A stretch of 64,000 bases of DNA from Pseudomonas bijieensis. GTDB lineage: Bacteria; Pseudomonadota; Gammaproteobacteria; Pseudomonadales; Pseudomonadaceae. Positions 46,986 through 56,659 of the stretch are shown here, piece by piece (the stretch's first letter is position 1; every line of letters begins with the position of its first letter). The stretch covers positions 1,178,001 through 1,242,000 of the forward strand of contig NZ_CP048810.1 of NCBI RefSeq assembly GCF_013347965.1, given 5' to 3'. The position numbers were made by a program, and so were the translations under genes. Below the pieces are notes generated by a model that saw only the letters and a program-made list of their open reading frames with translations, made no database searches and was not told the origin of the DNA.

Positions 46986-47214
46986 CTTATTCCTGGACGG
47001 TCGCCCCCTGTCAGTCGCTGATGGCACCAGCGTCGCGGCGGCATTGGCCTTGGGGGCGGACGGCTGTAGTCGTACCTCGGTCAGCGGCCAGCGCCGGGCG
47101 CCTTTGTGCGGCATGGGCATCTGCCAGGAATGCCGGGTGCTGATCGACGGCCGTCGACGCCTGGCCTGCCAAACCCTTTGCCACGACGGCATGCACGTGC
47201 AGACCCGACCATGA
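46978..47214 (+). CDS. D-hydroxyproline dehydrogenase, small 2Fe-2S subunit
   Basis: 78 residues with the ferredoxin loop CGMGICQECRV and a later LACQTLC, which supply the four cluster cysteines. HcnA/SoxA-type small subunits have this form. It lies between the two FAD subunits and overlaps both. Confidence 0.88.
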   Translation: MPDLFLDGRPLSVADGTSVAAALALGADGCSRTSVSGQRRAPLCGMGICQECRVLIDGRRRLACQTLCHDGMHVQTRP

Positions 47215-48467
47215 ACGAAACCACCGATCTGCTGATCATCGGCGCCGGCCCCGCCGGCATGGCCGCCGCCCTCGCCGCGGCAAGCAGCGGCGCGCGCATT
47301 GTGCTGCTGGATGACAATCCGCTACCGGGCGGGCAGATCTGGCGCGACGGTCCCCAGGCCAACCTGCCGACCCAGGCACGCCGTCTGCGAGACCGGTTGC
47401 ATGCCTGCACTAACGTCCGCTGTCACGCTGGCGCGCGGGTAATCGCCTGTGCAGGAGACAAAACCCTGTTGGTGGAGGATGCCGAGCGCGGCTGGCAGAT
47501 CACTTACGAGCGCTTGATCCTCTGCACTGGCGCCCGGGAATTGCTGCTGCCCTTCCCCGGCTGGACGTTGCCCGGAGTGACCGGAGCTGGCGGCTTGCAG
47601 GCACTGATCAAGGGTGGCCTGCCGGTGCGCGGCGAACGGCTGGTGATCGCTGGCAGCGGCCCCTTGCTAATGGCCAGCGCCGCCACGGCGAAACATCAAG
47701 GTGCGCAGCTGGTGCGCATCGCCGAGCAAGCCAGTCGCACCGCCGTCGCCGGTTTCGCTGCACAATTGCCCCGCTGGCCGGGCAAGTTTTTCCAGTCGTT
47801 CGGTTTGTTCGACCGACACTACCGCACCGGTACTTATGTGGTGGAAGCACTCGGGCGGGAGCGACTCGAGGGCGTGCGCCTGCTGCAACAAGGCAAGACG
47901 ATCGAACTGGCTTGCGATCGGCTGGCCTGTGGCTTCGGGCTGATTCCCAACACCCAGCTCGGCCAGGCCCTGGGCTGCGCGGTTGAACACCAGGCCCTGG
48001 CCGTTGACGCCTGGCAAGCCACCACCCGCGTCGAACATTACGCCGCCGGAGAATGCACCGGTTTTGGCGGCAGCGAACTGGCGTTGGTGGAAGGTGCCAT
48101 CGCCGGCCACGCCGCCGTCGGCAATACTGCGGCGGCCCAGCGTCTGTGGCCCCAACGCACACGCTGGCAGGGTTTCGCCCAGGCATTGAACAAAGCCTTC
48201 ACCCTCGATCCACGGCTCAAGACCCTGGCCACGGCTGACACCCTGGTTTGCCGCTGCGAAGACGTGCCCTATGGCGAACTGGTCGACCATGAAAACTGGC
48301 GCGAAGCGAAACTGGCCAGCCGCTGCGGCATGGGCGCGTGCCAGGGCCGAGTGTGCGGCGCCGCCTTGGAACACCTGTTCGGCTGGACACCGCCCACCCC
48401 GCGCCCGCCGTTCAGCCCGGCGCGGATCGATACCTTGCTGCATCTGGAACAAACCCCACCCACCTGA
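47211..48467 (+). CDS. D-hydroxyproline dehydrogenase, FAD/NAD-binding subunit with BFD-like 2Fe-2S domain
   Basis: 418 residues: pyridine nucleotide-disulfide type fold (LLIIGAGPAGMAAALAAASSG; GERLVIAGSGPLLMASAATA) and a C-terminal cysteine motif (VCRCEDVPYGEL; SRCGMGACQGRVCG) of the BFD type. This matches the alpha subunit of HcnABC/LhpBEF-type enzymes. Overlap with the small subunit gene (ATGA) supports one complex. Confidence 0.88.
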   Translation: MNETTDLLIIGAGPAGMAAALAAASSGARIVLLDDNPLPGGQIWRDGPQANLPTQARRLRDRLHACTNVRCHAGARVIACAGDKTLLVEDAERGWQITYERLILCTGARELLLPFPGWTLPGVTGAGGLQALIKGGLPVRGERLVIAGSGPLLMASAATAKHQGAQLVRIAEQASRTAVAGFAAQLPRWPGKFFQSFGLFDRHYRTGTYVVEALGRERLEGVRLLQQGKTIELACDRLACGFGLIPNTQLGQALGCAVEHQALAVDAWQATTRVEHYAAGECTGFGGSELALVEGAIAGHAAVGNTAAAQRLWPQRTRWQGFAQALNKAFTLDPRLKTLATADTLVCRCEDVPYGELVDHENWREAKLASRCGMGACQGRVCGAALEHLFGWTPPTPRPPFSPARIDTLLHLEQTPPT

Positions 48468-48559
48468 ACCCGACACACATCCCACTCAGACCTGTACTCA
48501 CCACAAACTCCCACAGGGATTTGAGGTGAACTTCAACTTTGCGGCACCGCAGGACCCCA

Positions 48560-48586
48560 TGTGGGAGCGAGCCTGCTCGCGATAGC
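48560..48586. repeat. Single REP unit
   Basis: tgtgggagcgagcctgctcg, a single TGTGGGAGC-family unit between the dehydrogenase and AraC genes. Confidence 0.75.
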
Positions 48587-48654
48587 GGCGTGACAGGCAG
48601 CGCATTTTCGATTGACACTGCGCCATCGCTTCCACAAAAAAGACGACGCCGGCC

Positions 48655-49404
48655 ATGTATCCCTCGCTCACTTCCCTCGCGCCCTGTGACCTGGACACCC
48701 TGCTGCGCAGCCTGCAACCCATCGCCCCACTGCTGGACACCCTCGCGGACGTGGTGTTTTTCATCAAGGACAAGCAGGCCCGCTACACCTTCGTCAACCA
48801 GACCCTGGCCCGGCGCTGCGGTTTCAAACACAGCACGGATCTGCTGGGCCTCACTGCCGAACAGGTGTTCCCCGAACGCTTCGGCCCGCTGTACACCGAA
48901 CAGGATCGCCGGGTGTTGGCCAGCGGCCGGGAGTTGGCCGACCAGCTCGAACTGCATCTGTATTACGGCAACCAACCCGTGTGGTGCCTGACCCACAAGC
49001 TCGCCCTGCATGACCCAAACGGCCAGGTCGTCGGCCTGGCCGGCATTTCCCGTGACCTGCAATTGCCCCAGTCGAGCCACCCAGCCTTCCAGAAACTGGC
49101 GGCGGTGGATGCTCATATCAAAAGCCACTTCGCCCGCCCCATCAGCCTGGCCGAACTGACCGCCATTGCCCAATTGTCGGTGGCGCAACTGGAGCGGCAC
49201 TGCAAACGCATCTTCCAACTCACACCGCGGCAGATGATTCACAAGGCACGCCTGGAAGAAGCCTCGCGGCTGTTACTCGACAAAGACCTGCCGATCACCG
49301 AAATCGCCCTGCGCTGCGGCTACACCGACCACAGCGCCTTCAGCCGCCAGTTCCGTGCCCTGACCAGCCTGTCGCCCAGCCAGTATCGCGAGAGTCAGCA
49401 CTGA
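48655..49404 (+). CDS. AraC-family regulator with N-terminal PAS domain
   Basis: 249 residues. A PAS domain (LADVVFFIKDKQARYTFVNQ) in the first half and an AraC-type double helix-turn-helix in the second (ISLAELTAIAQLSVAQLERH; ITEIALRCGYTDHSAFSRQF). It sits between the dehydrogenase and transporter genes, where P. aeruginosa has its AraC regulator of hydroxyproline use, so it is a likely activator responding to hydroxyproline. Confidence 0.88.
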   Translation: MYPSLTSLAPCDLDTLLRSLQPIAPLLDTLADVVFFIKDKQARYTFVNQTLARRCGFKHSTDLLGLTAEQVFPERFGPLYTEQDRRVLASGRELADQLELHLYYGNQPVWCLTHKLALHDPNGQVVGLAGISRDLQLPQSSHPAFQKLAAVDAHIKSHFARPISLAELTAIAQLSVAQLERHCKRIFQLTPRQMIHKARLEEASRLLLDKDLPITEIALRCGYTDHSAFSRQFRALTSLSPSQYRESQH

Positions 49405-49576
49405 CGCCTGTTCCCCGATGGGGCGTCGCCCCCCATGGCTGCTCCCATCTGTAACACACAGCCCCAGCGCGGCCCCCTGCCCAACGTGGTACCGCGCGGC
49501 CTGAAAGCCTCTAGATCAGCCTTCCAGTGGCATTACCGCGACGCGACCGCAAACAGGCATGCCGATTGCTTATCTA

Positions 49577-49606
49577 ATATCGTATACGAAATCCTCAATA
49601 CGATAT
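49577..49606. promoter_or_regulatory. Operator-like inverted repeat upstream of the ABC transporter operon
   Basis: ATATCGTAT (49577-49585) and its exact complement ATACGATAT (49598-49606), 12 bases apart; the left part also contains TCGTATACGA, a GntR-type palindrome. It lies 32 bases before the binding-protein start. Confidence 0.6.
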
Positions 49607-49637
49607 CTCACCGCATTTATTCGACAGCGAGGCATTT

Positions 49638-50456
49638 ATGAAAAACCCTGCATTGGCCGTAGCCCTCAGCATTGTCCTCACCCCGCTTCTCATTGCCCCC
49701 GCCCACGCCGACAAACTCGACGACATCATCGGCTCGGGCAAGCTGCGTTGCGCCGTGACCCTGGACTTCCCACCCATGGGCTTTCGCGATGAAAGCAATA
49801 AGCCGGCGGGATTCGACGTGGACTATTGCCACGATCTGGCGAAAGTCCTCGGTGTGGACGCCGAAGTGGTGGAAACCCCGTTCTCCGACCGAATCCCCGC
49901 GCTGCTGTCTGGCCGCGCCGATGTGATCGTCGCCTCCACATCTGACACCTTGGAACGGGCCAAGACCGTCGGCCTGACCGTGCCCTACTTCGCTTTCCAA
50001 ATGGTCGTGCTGACCCGCGACAACACCGGCATCAACAGCTACGCCGACCTCAAGGGCAAGAACCTGGGCAACACCAGCAGTACCTACGAAGCCATCGCCC
50101 TGGAGAAGGACCAGAAGAGCTGGGGCAGCGGCAGTTTCCGCGCCTATCAGTCGCAGAACGACACCCTGCTGGCGGTCGCCCAAGGGCACATTGACGCGAC
50201 CGTGGTGACCAACACCGTGGCCGCCGCGACCATCAAGTCGGGCAAGTACAAGGGCCTGAAGATCGCCGGCGATGCGCCCTATGTCATCGACTACGTGTCC
50301 CTGGGCGCCAAGCGCAACGAGTACGGCCTGCTCAACTACCTCAACCTGTTCGTCAATCAGCAAGTGCGCACTGGGCGGTACAAGGAGTTGTTCGTCAAAT
50401 GGGTCGGCACCGACATCCCGCCGGCCAACCTGACCGTTCCCCAGGTCTACTATTGA
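49638..50456 (+). CDS. ABC transporter substrate-binding protein (amino acid family)
   Basis: 272 residues: signal peptide (to APAHA), then family 3 solute-binding fold (GKLRCAVTLDFPPMGFRDES; AGFDVDYCHDLAKVLGVD; KGKNLGNTSSTYEA). GCGAGGC precedes the ATG. The context points to hydroxyproline or a related imino acid as ligand. It is the first gene of the transporter operon. Confidence 0.9.
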   Translation: MKNPALAVALSIVLTPLLIAPAHADKLDDIIGSGKLRCAVTLDFPPMGFRDESNKPAGFDVDYCHDLAKVLGVDAEVVETPFSDRIPALLSGRADVIVASTSDTLERAKTVGLTVPYFAFQMVVLTRDNTGINSYADLKGKNLGNTSSTYEAIALEKDQKSWGSGSFRAYQSQNDTLLAVAQGHIDATVVTNTVAAATIKSGKYKGLKIAGDAPYVIDYVSLGAKRNEYGLLNYLNLFVNQQVRTGRYKELFVKWVGTDIPPANLTVPQVYY

Positions 50457-50466
50457 GGATCGGCGC

Positions 50467-52245
50467 ATGCCAAGCACGCCTGTCCGTGTGAAAGGCCGCA
50501 GCCTGGTGGGGGGCGCCGCCGAGGGCGCCCTGCTGTTCGCCGAAGTCGGCCTGAGTTTCTGGGGCGGGGTCGATCCGGCCAGCGGCGAGGTCATCGATCG
50601 GCATCACCCGTTGAGCGGTGAACGCCTGGCCGGGCGCGTACTGGCGATTCCCAGCGGACGCGGCTCATGCACCGGCAGCAGCGTCTTGATGGAACTGATC
50701 AGCAACGGCCATGCACCTGCGGCCCTGGTGCTGGCCGAAGCCGATGAAATCCTGACCCTGGGCGTGCTGGTGGCCCAGGTGATTTTCCAACGCTCGTTGC
50801 CGGTATTGTGCGTGGGGCACGAGGCTTTCAACAGGTTGCGCGGCCAGGGCTTTGTCCGCCTCGAGGGCGACGTCCTGACGCTGTCTGGCCGCCGCCCCAA
50901 CGACGGCTGGCAGGGTTCGGACGTCTGCCGGCAGCCGCCCACTCCCTCGACCCTGGACCTGACCGAACAGGACCAAGCGTTGCTCGACGGCACTCACGGC
51001 AAGGCGGCCCAAGTGGCGATGCAGATTGTGTTGCGCATGGCCGAGATCCAGGGCGCCACGCAACTGCTAAACGTGACCCAGGCCCACATCGACGGCTGCA
51101 TCTACACCGGCCCGGCGAGCCTGCGCTTTGCCGAACAACTGGTGCGGTGGGGCGCGAAAGTCCGCGTGCCCACCACCCTCAATTCCATCTCCGTGGACCA
51201 GCGTCGCTGGCGCGAACTGGGTGTCGATCCGGCCCTGGGCGAGCCGGCCAGTGCCCTGGGCGATGCCTACATGGCGATGGGCGCGCAACTGAGTTTCACC
51301 TGCGCGCCCTACCTGCTGGACACCGCGCCCAAGGCCGGCGAACAAATCGTCTGGGCCGAATCCAACGCGGTGGTCTATGCCAACAGCGTGCTGGGAGCGC
51401 GCACGCAGAAGTACCCGGACTTCCTCGACATCTGCATTGCCCTGTGCGGACGGGCGCCGTTGACTGGCTGTCATCTCGACGACCGGCGCAAGGCCGGGCT
51501 GATCATCGACGTACCGGCGCTGGGCAACGTCGATGACAGTTTCTATCCGCTGCTGGGTTATCACATCGGCGCTTTGGCGGGCCGGCGCATCCCGCTGATA
51601 CGCGGCCTGGAACATGCCGCCCCGAGCCTGGACGACCTCAAGGCCTTCGGCGCCGCATTCGCCACCACCAGCGCCGCGCCGTTGTTCCACATCGCCGGGG
51701 TGACGCCGGAAGCCCTCGACCCTGCCAATGTCATGGAGAACGACGCCACCTTGCCGCAGGAAAGCGTCAATGTCGCTGGCCTGCTCGCCAGTTGGCGCGA
51801 GCTCAACAGCGCCCGGGACAACTGGGTGGACGTGGTGTCCCTGGGCAATCCGCATTTCTCCCTCAGCGAATTCGCCACCCTCGCGACATTATGCTCGGGC
51901 CGGGTCAAGCATCCGTATGTAGTGCTGGCAATCACCTGCGGGCGAACGGTATTGGAACAGGCGCGCAAGGCCGGATACCTGGTGGCCATCGAGGCCTTCG
52001 GCGCGGTGCTGGTGACCGACACCTGCTGGTGCATGTTGGGCGAACCGGTGATCCCGCCCCAAGCCACCACGCTGATGACCAACTCCGGCAAATACGCTCA
52101 CTACGCACCCGGCCTGGTCGGTCGCGGCGTGCACTTTGCCGCGCTTGCCGAATGCGTCGAGGCCGCCTGCACCGCCGCAACCTCCGGCCAGCCGCCGATG
52201 TGGCTGCAACCCACTGCCCGCAGGGGGAGCCCGACCCATGTTTGA
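50467..52245 (+). CDS. Aconitase X fusion protein, probable cis-3-hydroxy-L-proline dehydratase
   Basis: 592 residues joining the swivel domain (DUF126, about 1-145; GRGSCTGSSVLMELISNGHAP) to the catalytic AcnX domain (DUF521, about 160-580; VTQAHIDGCIYTGPASLRFA; DTCWCMLGEPVIPP; TNSGKYAHYAPG). The single-chain (type I) AcnX is known to dehydrate cis-3-hydroxy-L-proline to a pyrroline-2-carboxylate, using a bound Fe-S cluster. It lies inside the transporter operon and overlaps the first permease gene by eight bases, which fits that substrate. Confidence 0.85.
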   Translation: MPSTPVRVKGRSLVGGAAEGALLFAEVGLSFWGGVDPASGEVIDRHHPLSGERLAGRVLAIPSGRGSCTGSSVLMELISNGHAPAALVLAEADEILTLGVLVAQVIFQRSLPVLCVGHEAFNRLRGQGFVRLEGDVLTLSGRRPNDGWQGSDVCRQPPTPSTLDLTEQDQALLDGTHGKAAQVAMQIVLRMAEIQGATQLLNVTQAHIDGCIYTGPASLRFAEQLVRWGAKVRVPTTLNSISVDQRRWRELGVDPALGEPASALGDAYMAMGAQLSFTCAPYLLDTAPKAGEQIVWAESNAVVYANSVLGARTQKYPDFLDICIALCGRAPLTGCHLDDRRKAGLIIDVPALGNVDDSFYPLLGYHIGALAGRRIPLIRGLEHAAPSLDDLKAFGAAFATTSAAPLFHIAGVTPEALDPANVMENDATLPQESVNVAGLLASWRELNSARDNWVDVVSLGNPHFSLSEFATLATLCSGRVKHPYVVLAITCGRTVLEQARKAGYLVAIEAFGAVLVTDTCWCMLGEPVIPPQATTLMTNSGKYAHYAPGLVGRGVHFAALAECVEAACTAATSGQPPMWLQPTARRGSPTHV

Positions 52246-52906
52246 TGACTACAGCTTCCAATGGCGTCCGGCCTTGCGCGCCCTGCCCGACATGCTCGCC
52301 GGAGCCTGGGTGACCTTCGAGACCGCTGCGCTGTCGATGATCTTCGGCGTGCTGATCGCCCTGGTGCTGACGGTGATGCGCCAGGCCCCGAATCGCTTGC
52401 TGCGAGGCGTGGGCAATGGCTGGGTGTCCATCGCCCGCAACACGCCCTCGCTGTTCCAGATCTACATCCTCTACTTCGGCCTCGGCTCCCTCGGGCTGCA
52501 CGTCAGTTCCTGGCTGGCCCTGCTGGCCGGGATCACCTTCAACAACGCCGGTTACCTGGCGGAAAACTTCCGTGGCGGCCTCAAGGCCGTGCCGAGTACG
52601 CAAATGCGCGCCGCCCGCTCCCTGGGGATGAGCGCTTTCCAGGCCTACCGGATGATCATCGTCCCGCAACTGTTGCGCATCGTCTTCTATCCGTTGACCA
52701 ACCAGATGGTCTGGGCGGTGCTGATGACGTCCCTGGGCGTAGTCGTCGGCCTGAACAACGACCTCACTGGCGTCACCCAGGAATACAACGTCAAGACCTT
52801 CCGCACCTTCGAATACTTTGCCCTCGCGGCGGTGCTGTATTACCTGATCGCCAAGCTGATCGTCGGACTGGCCCGGCTGTTGTCCTGGCGGCTGTTTCGT
52901 TACTGA
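52238..52906 (+). CDS. ABC transporter permease (amino acid family), first
   Basis: 222 residues, about five helices, with the HisM-type EAA loop ENFRGGLKAVPSTQMRAARSLGMSAFQ interacting with the ATPase. It overlaps the AcnX gene and precedes the second permease. Confidence 0.9.
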   Translation: MFDDYSFQWRPALRALPDMLAGAWVTFETAALSMIFGVLIALVLTVMRQAPNRLLRGVGNGWVSIARNTPSLFQIYILYFGLGSLGLHVSSWLALLAGITFNNAGYLAENFRGGLKAVPSTQMRAARSLGMSAFQAYRMIIVPQLLRIVFYPLTNQMVWAVLMTSLGVVVGLNNDLTGVTQEYNVKTFRTFEYFALAAVLYYLIAKLIVGLARLLSWRLFRY

Positions 52907-52918
52907 GGAGGGTTGGTC

Positions 52919-53569
52919 ATGTTCTCTACAAGCCTCACCGTTAACGACCTATTGTTCTTGCTGGACGGGGCCTGGGTCACGTTGCAACTGACCGCCTGGT
53001 CGATCCTGCTGGGCACCCTGGCCGGATTACTGTTCGGCCTGTTGCGGGCCCTGTTGCCGCGAGCCAGCCTGCCGTTGGCCTGGGTGTTGGACGCGTTTCG
53101 CAGCGTGCCGCTGCTGATCCAGTTCGTGCTGTTCAACTCCCTCAAGAGCATCGCCGGCCTGAACCTCAGCGCCTTCGCGGTGGGCTGCATCGTCCTCGGG
53201 GTCTACGCCGCCGCGTACTTCACCGAAATCGTCCGCGGTGGGGTGCTGGCGGTGCCGTTGAGCACCCGCCGGGCCAGTCGGTCACTGGGTCTGAGCTATG
53301 TGCAGGACCTGCGTTTCATCGTCCTGCCGATTGCCACGCGGGTGGCCTTTCCCGGCTGGCTGAACCTGGTACTGGGCGTGATGAAAGACACCGCGCTGGT
53401 GATGTGGATCGGCATCGTCGAATTGCTGCGTGCTTCGCAAACCATCGTCACGCGCATTCAGGAACCCCTGCTGGTGCTGTGCATCGCGGGCCTCATTTAC
53501 TACGTCATGAGCCTGGTGGTCGCCCGCCTCGGCGCACGTCTGGAAAGAAGGTGGCAGGAAAATGATTGA
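52919..53569 (+). CDS. ABC transporter permease (amino acid family), second
   Basis: 216 residues from ATG 52919, six bases after GAGGAGG (a TTG two codons earlier is less likely). EAA loop: EIVRGGVLAVPLSTRRASRSLGLSYVQ. It overlaps the ATPase gene by eight bases and should form a heterodimer with the other permease. Confidence 0.9.
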   Translation: MFSTSLTVNDLLFLLDGAWVTLQLTAWSILLGTLAGLLFGLLRALLPRASLPLAWVLDAFRSVPLLIQFVLFNSLKSIAGLNLSAFAVGCIVLGVYAAAYFTEIVRGGVLAVPLSTRRASRSLGLSYVQDLRFIVLPIATRVAFPGWLNLVLGVMKDTALVMWIGIVELLRASQTIVTRIQEPLLVLCIAGLIYYVMSLVVARLGARLERRWQEND

Positions 53570-54284
53570 GATCGAAAACGTGCACAAGTCCTTCGGTGAC
53601 CTGGAAGTGGTCAAGGGTGTGAGCCTGACGGTGGACAAAGGTGAAGTGGTGTCGATTATCGGCGGTTCCGGCTCGGGCAAGTCGACCCTGCTGATGTGCA
53701 TCAACGGCCTGGAGCCGATCCAGAAAGGCAGCATCCGCGTGGACGGCATCGAGGTCCATGACCACGCCACCGACCTCAATCGCCTGCGGCAGAAGATCGG
53801 CATCGTGTTCCAGCAATGGAACGCCTTCCCCCACCTGACCGTGCTGGAAAACGTGATGCTGGCGCCGCGCAAGGTGCTGGGCAAGAGCCGACAGGACGCC
53901 GAGGCGCTGGCGGTGAAGCAGCTTGAGCATGTGGGCCTGGGGGACAAGCTCAAGGCCTTCCCCGGCAAGCTTTCCGGCGGCCAGCAACAACGCATGGCCA
54001 TCGCCCGGGCCCTGGCGATGTCGCCGGACTACATGCTGTTCGACGAAGCCACCTCGGCCCTGGATCCGCAGCTGGTGGGCGAAGTGCTGGACACCATGCG
54101 CATGCTCGCCGAAGACGGCATGACCATGGTGCTGGTGACCCACGAGATCCGCTTCGCCCGGGACGTGTCCGACCGCGTGGCGTTCTTCTGCAACGGCCGG
54201 GTCCATGAGATCGGGCCGCCGGACCAGGTGATTGGCAATCCGATGCAGCCGGAGACGGCGGCTTTCCTTAAATCGGTGAAATAG
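53562..54284 (+). CDS. ABC transporter ATP-binding protein (amino acid family)
   Basis: 240 residues: Walker A GGSGSGKST, signature LSGGQQQR, Walker B MLFDEATSALD, H-loop VTHE. It completes a polar amino acid importer whose operon also holds the AcnX dehydratase. Confidence 0.93.
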   Translation: MIEIENVHKSFGDLEVVKGVSLTVDKGEVVSIIGGSGSGKSTLLMCINGLEPIQKGSIRVDGIEVHDHATDLNRLRQKIGIVFQQWNAFPHLTVLENVMLAPRKVLGKSRQDAEALAVKQLEHVGLGDKLKAFPGKLSGGQQQRMAIARALAMSPDYMLFDEATSALDPQLVGEVLDTMRMLAEDGMTMVLVTHEIRFARDVSDRVAFFCNGRVHEIGPPDQVIGNPMQPETAAFLKSVK

Positions 54285-54295
54285 CGAATGGCCTC

Positions 54296-54370
54296 ATCGC
54301 GAGCAGGCTCGCTCCCACACTGTTTTTGTGTACGCCACAGAACCCTGTGGGAGCAAGGCTTGCCCGCGAT
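54296..54370. repeat. REP doublet, outward-facing
   Basis: atcgcgagcaggctcgctcc followed by tgtgggagcaaggcttgccc, between the ATPase and the proline-racemase-fold gene. Confidence 0.8.
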
Positions 54371-54403
54371 GAGGCCCGAACAGACAACACAAGGATTTGA
54401 CTC

Positions 54404-55432
54404 ATGCGCTCATCGAAAATCATCCATGTAGTGAGCTGCCACGCCGAAGGCGAAGTCGGTGATGTGATCGTCGGCGGCGTTGCCCCACCGCCCGGCGCCA
54501 CGGTATGGGAGCAGTCACGCTGGATCGCCCGGGACCAGACCCTGCGCAACTTCGTCCTCAACGAGCCCCGGGGCGGCGTGTTCCACCACGTCAACCTGCT
54601 GGTGCCGGCCAAGGACCCACGGGCGCAAATGGCCTGGATCATCATGGAGCCGGCCGATACCCCGCCAATGTCCGGTTCCAACTCGTTGTGCGTCGCCACC
54701 GTGTTGCTGGACAGCGGCATCCTGCCCATGACCGAACCCCAGACCCGCTTGGTGCTGGAAGCGCCGGGCGGCCTGATCGAAGCGGTGGCCGACTGCCGCG
54801 ACGGCAAGGTGCAGCGGGTCGAGATCAAGAACGTGCCCTCCTTCGCCGATCGCCTCGATGCCTGGATCGAAGTCGAGGGCCTGGGCTCGTTGCAGGTGGA
54901 CACAGCCTATGGCGGCGACAGTTTTGTGATTGTCGACGCCCAGCGCCTGGGCTTCACCATCCGCCCGGACGAGGCCGCCGAGCTGGTGGCCGTGGGCTTG
55001 AAAATCACCCGGGCCGCCAATGAACAACTGGGCTTTGTCCATCCGTTGAACCCCGACTGGTCGCACATCTCGTTCTGCCAGATCGCCGCGCCCATCGTCC
55101 AGGAAAACGGCATCGCCACTGGCGCCAATGCCGTGGTGATCCAGCCGGGCAAGATCGACCGCTCCCCCACCGGCACCGGCTGCTCGGCGCGCATGGCGGT
55201 ACTGCACGCCAAAGGTTTGATGCAAGTCGGCGAACGCTTTATCGGCCGCTCGATCATCGGCTCCGAATTCCACTGCCGCATCGATTCGCTGACCGACGTG
55301 GCCGGACGCCCGGCGATTTATCCGTGCATCGCCGGGCGCGCGTGGATCACCGGCACCCATCAGCTGTTGCTCGACCCGGCCGATCCGTGGCCGCAGGGCT
55401 ATCGGCTTTCGGATACCTGGCCGGGCGCGTGA
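54404..55432 (+). CDS. Proline racemase superfamily protein with Ser/Thr at the catalytic positions (probable 3-hydroxyproline dehydratase)
   Basis: 342 residues. The first catalytic Cys position reads [13 protein letters not shown] (Ser) and the second [11 protein letters not shown] (Thr). In the family, Thr at the second site goes with trans-3-hydroxy-L-proline dehydration rather than racemisation; Ser at the first site is a further change. It is therefore unlikely to be a plain racemase. The transporter and AcnX dehydratase upstream and the DapA-like gene downstream support a role with a hydroxyproline isomer. Confidence 0.82.
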   Translation: MRSSKIIHVVSCHAEGEVGDVIVGGVAPPPGATVWEQSRWIARDQTLRNFVLNEPRGGVFHHVNLLVPAKDPRAQMAWIIMEPADTPPMSGSNSLCVATVLLDSGILPMTEPQTRLVLEAPGGLIEAVADCRDGKVQRVEIKNVPSFADRLDAWIEVEGLGSLQVDTAYGGDSFVIVDAQRLGFTIRPDEAAELVAVGLKITRAANEQLGFVHPLNPDWSHISFCQIAAPIVQENGIATGANAVVIQPGKIDRSPTGTGCSARMAVLHAKGLMQVGERFIGRSIIGSEFHCRIDSLTDVAGRPAIYPCIAGRAWITGTHQLLLDPADPWPQGYRLSDTWPGA

Positions 55433-55453
55433 TTTCCATATTTGCACACCTGC

Positions 55454-55541
55454 TGTGGGAGCAAGGCTTGCCCGCGATGAAGATAACGCGGTCTTCGGTG
55501 GAACCGAGGCGCCCGTTTCGCGAGCAAGCTTTGCTCCCACA
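55454..55541. repeat. REPIN, TGTGGGAGC family
   Basis: Arms tgtgggagcaaggcttgccc and gcgagcaagctttgctccca. Confidence 0.83.
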
Positions 55542-55580
55542 AATCCCCTCGCCACAAACCTCTAACAACCGGAGACAACC

Positions 55581-56499
55581 ATGAGCAAACGCATCAACTG
55601 GAGCGGCGTCTTCCCTGCCGTCACCACCCAATTCAACGATGATTTTTCCATCAACCTGGAAAAAACCCACCAAGTGATTTCCAACGTCATTCGTGATGGC
55701 GTTTCCGGCCTGGTGGTCTGCGGGTCGGTGGGGGAAAACACTTCCCTGAGCGCCGAGGAAAAGATCGCCGTGACCGAAGTCGCGGTGGACGCCTCCCGTG
55801 GCCGCGTACCGGTGATTTGCGGCGTGGCCGAGTTCACCAGCGTGCAGGCGGCCAAGGTCGCCAACGCGGTGCGCAAGGTGGGGGTCGACGGAGTAATGCT
55901 GATGCCGGCGCTGGTCTACGGCTCCAAGCCGTTCGAGACCGCCGAGCATTTCCGCTACGTCGCTCGGCATGCCGACGTGCCGTTGATGGTCTACAACAAC
56001 CCGCCGATCTATAAGAACGACGTGACCCCGGACATCCTGATCTCCCTGGCCGATTGCGACAACGTCGTGTGTTTCAAGGACTCCTCCGGCGACACCCGGC
56101 GCTTCATCGACGTACGCAATGAAGTCGGCGACCGTTTTGTGTTGTTTGCAGGTCTCGACGACGTGGTCCTGGAAAGCCTTGCCGTGGGCGCCGAAGGTTG
56201 GGTCTCGGGCATGTCCAACGTATTTCCGAAAGAAGGCGAGACCATTTTCCGCCTGGCCCGCGCCGGGCGCTTTGCCGAAGCGATGCCGATCTACGAATGG
56301 CTGATGCCGATCCTGCACCTGGACGCCCGCGCCGACCTGGTGCAATGCATCAAGCTGTGCGAAGCCATCGCCGGCCGCGGCAGCGCCCCTCACCCGCCCG
56401 CCGCGCCTGGCCCTGCCGGAAGCGGACCGGCTGTTTGTGGAGCAGATCATGGCCAAGGCTTTGGCGAATCGGCCGATGTTGCCGGATGTGGGGCTTTAG
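55581..56499 (+). pseudogene. lhpC: DapA-family Pyr4H2C deaminase-like protein, frame broken near its 3' end by one extra base
   Basis: DHDPS-fold protein of about 305 residues: GLVVCGSVGENTSLSAEEK, VPLMVYNNPPIYKNDVTPD (catalytic Tyr), and the Schiff-base Lys in NVVCFKDSSGDTRRF. It would deaminate 1-pyrroline-4-hydroxy-2-carboxylate to 2-oxoglutarate semialdehyde. The C4 run at 56396-56399 should be C3; then the chain continues LTRPPRLALPEADRLFVEQI and ends LPDVGL at TAG 56499. As given the frame runs on into a REP element. The span is 919 bases. Confidence 0.85.
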
Positions 56500-56527
56500 G
56501 ACTTCCCCCTGAAGCAAGGGCACCCTG

Positions 56528-56616
56528 TGTGGGAGCGGGCTTGCTCGCGAAAGCGGTCTGTCTGATATGACTATGCTGCATGTGCCGCCGTCTTCGCGAG
56601 CAAGCCCGCTCCCACA
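56528..56616. repeat. REPIN, first of a twin pair
   Basis: Arms tgtgggagcgggcttgctcg and its complement; loop gcggtctgtctga...gactatgctg. The loop is nearly the same as that of the next element. Confidence 0.85.
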
Positions 56617-56659
56617 GGATTGGTGGTGAATACCGAATCGTGAACACACGCAATAAAAC

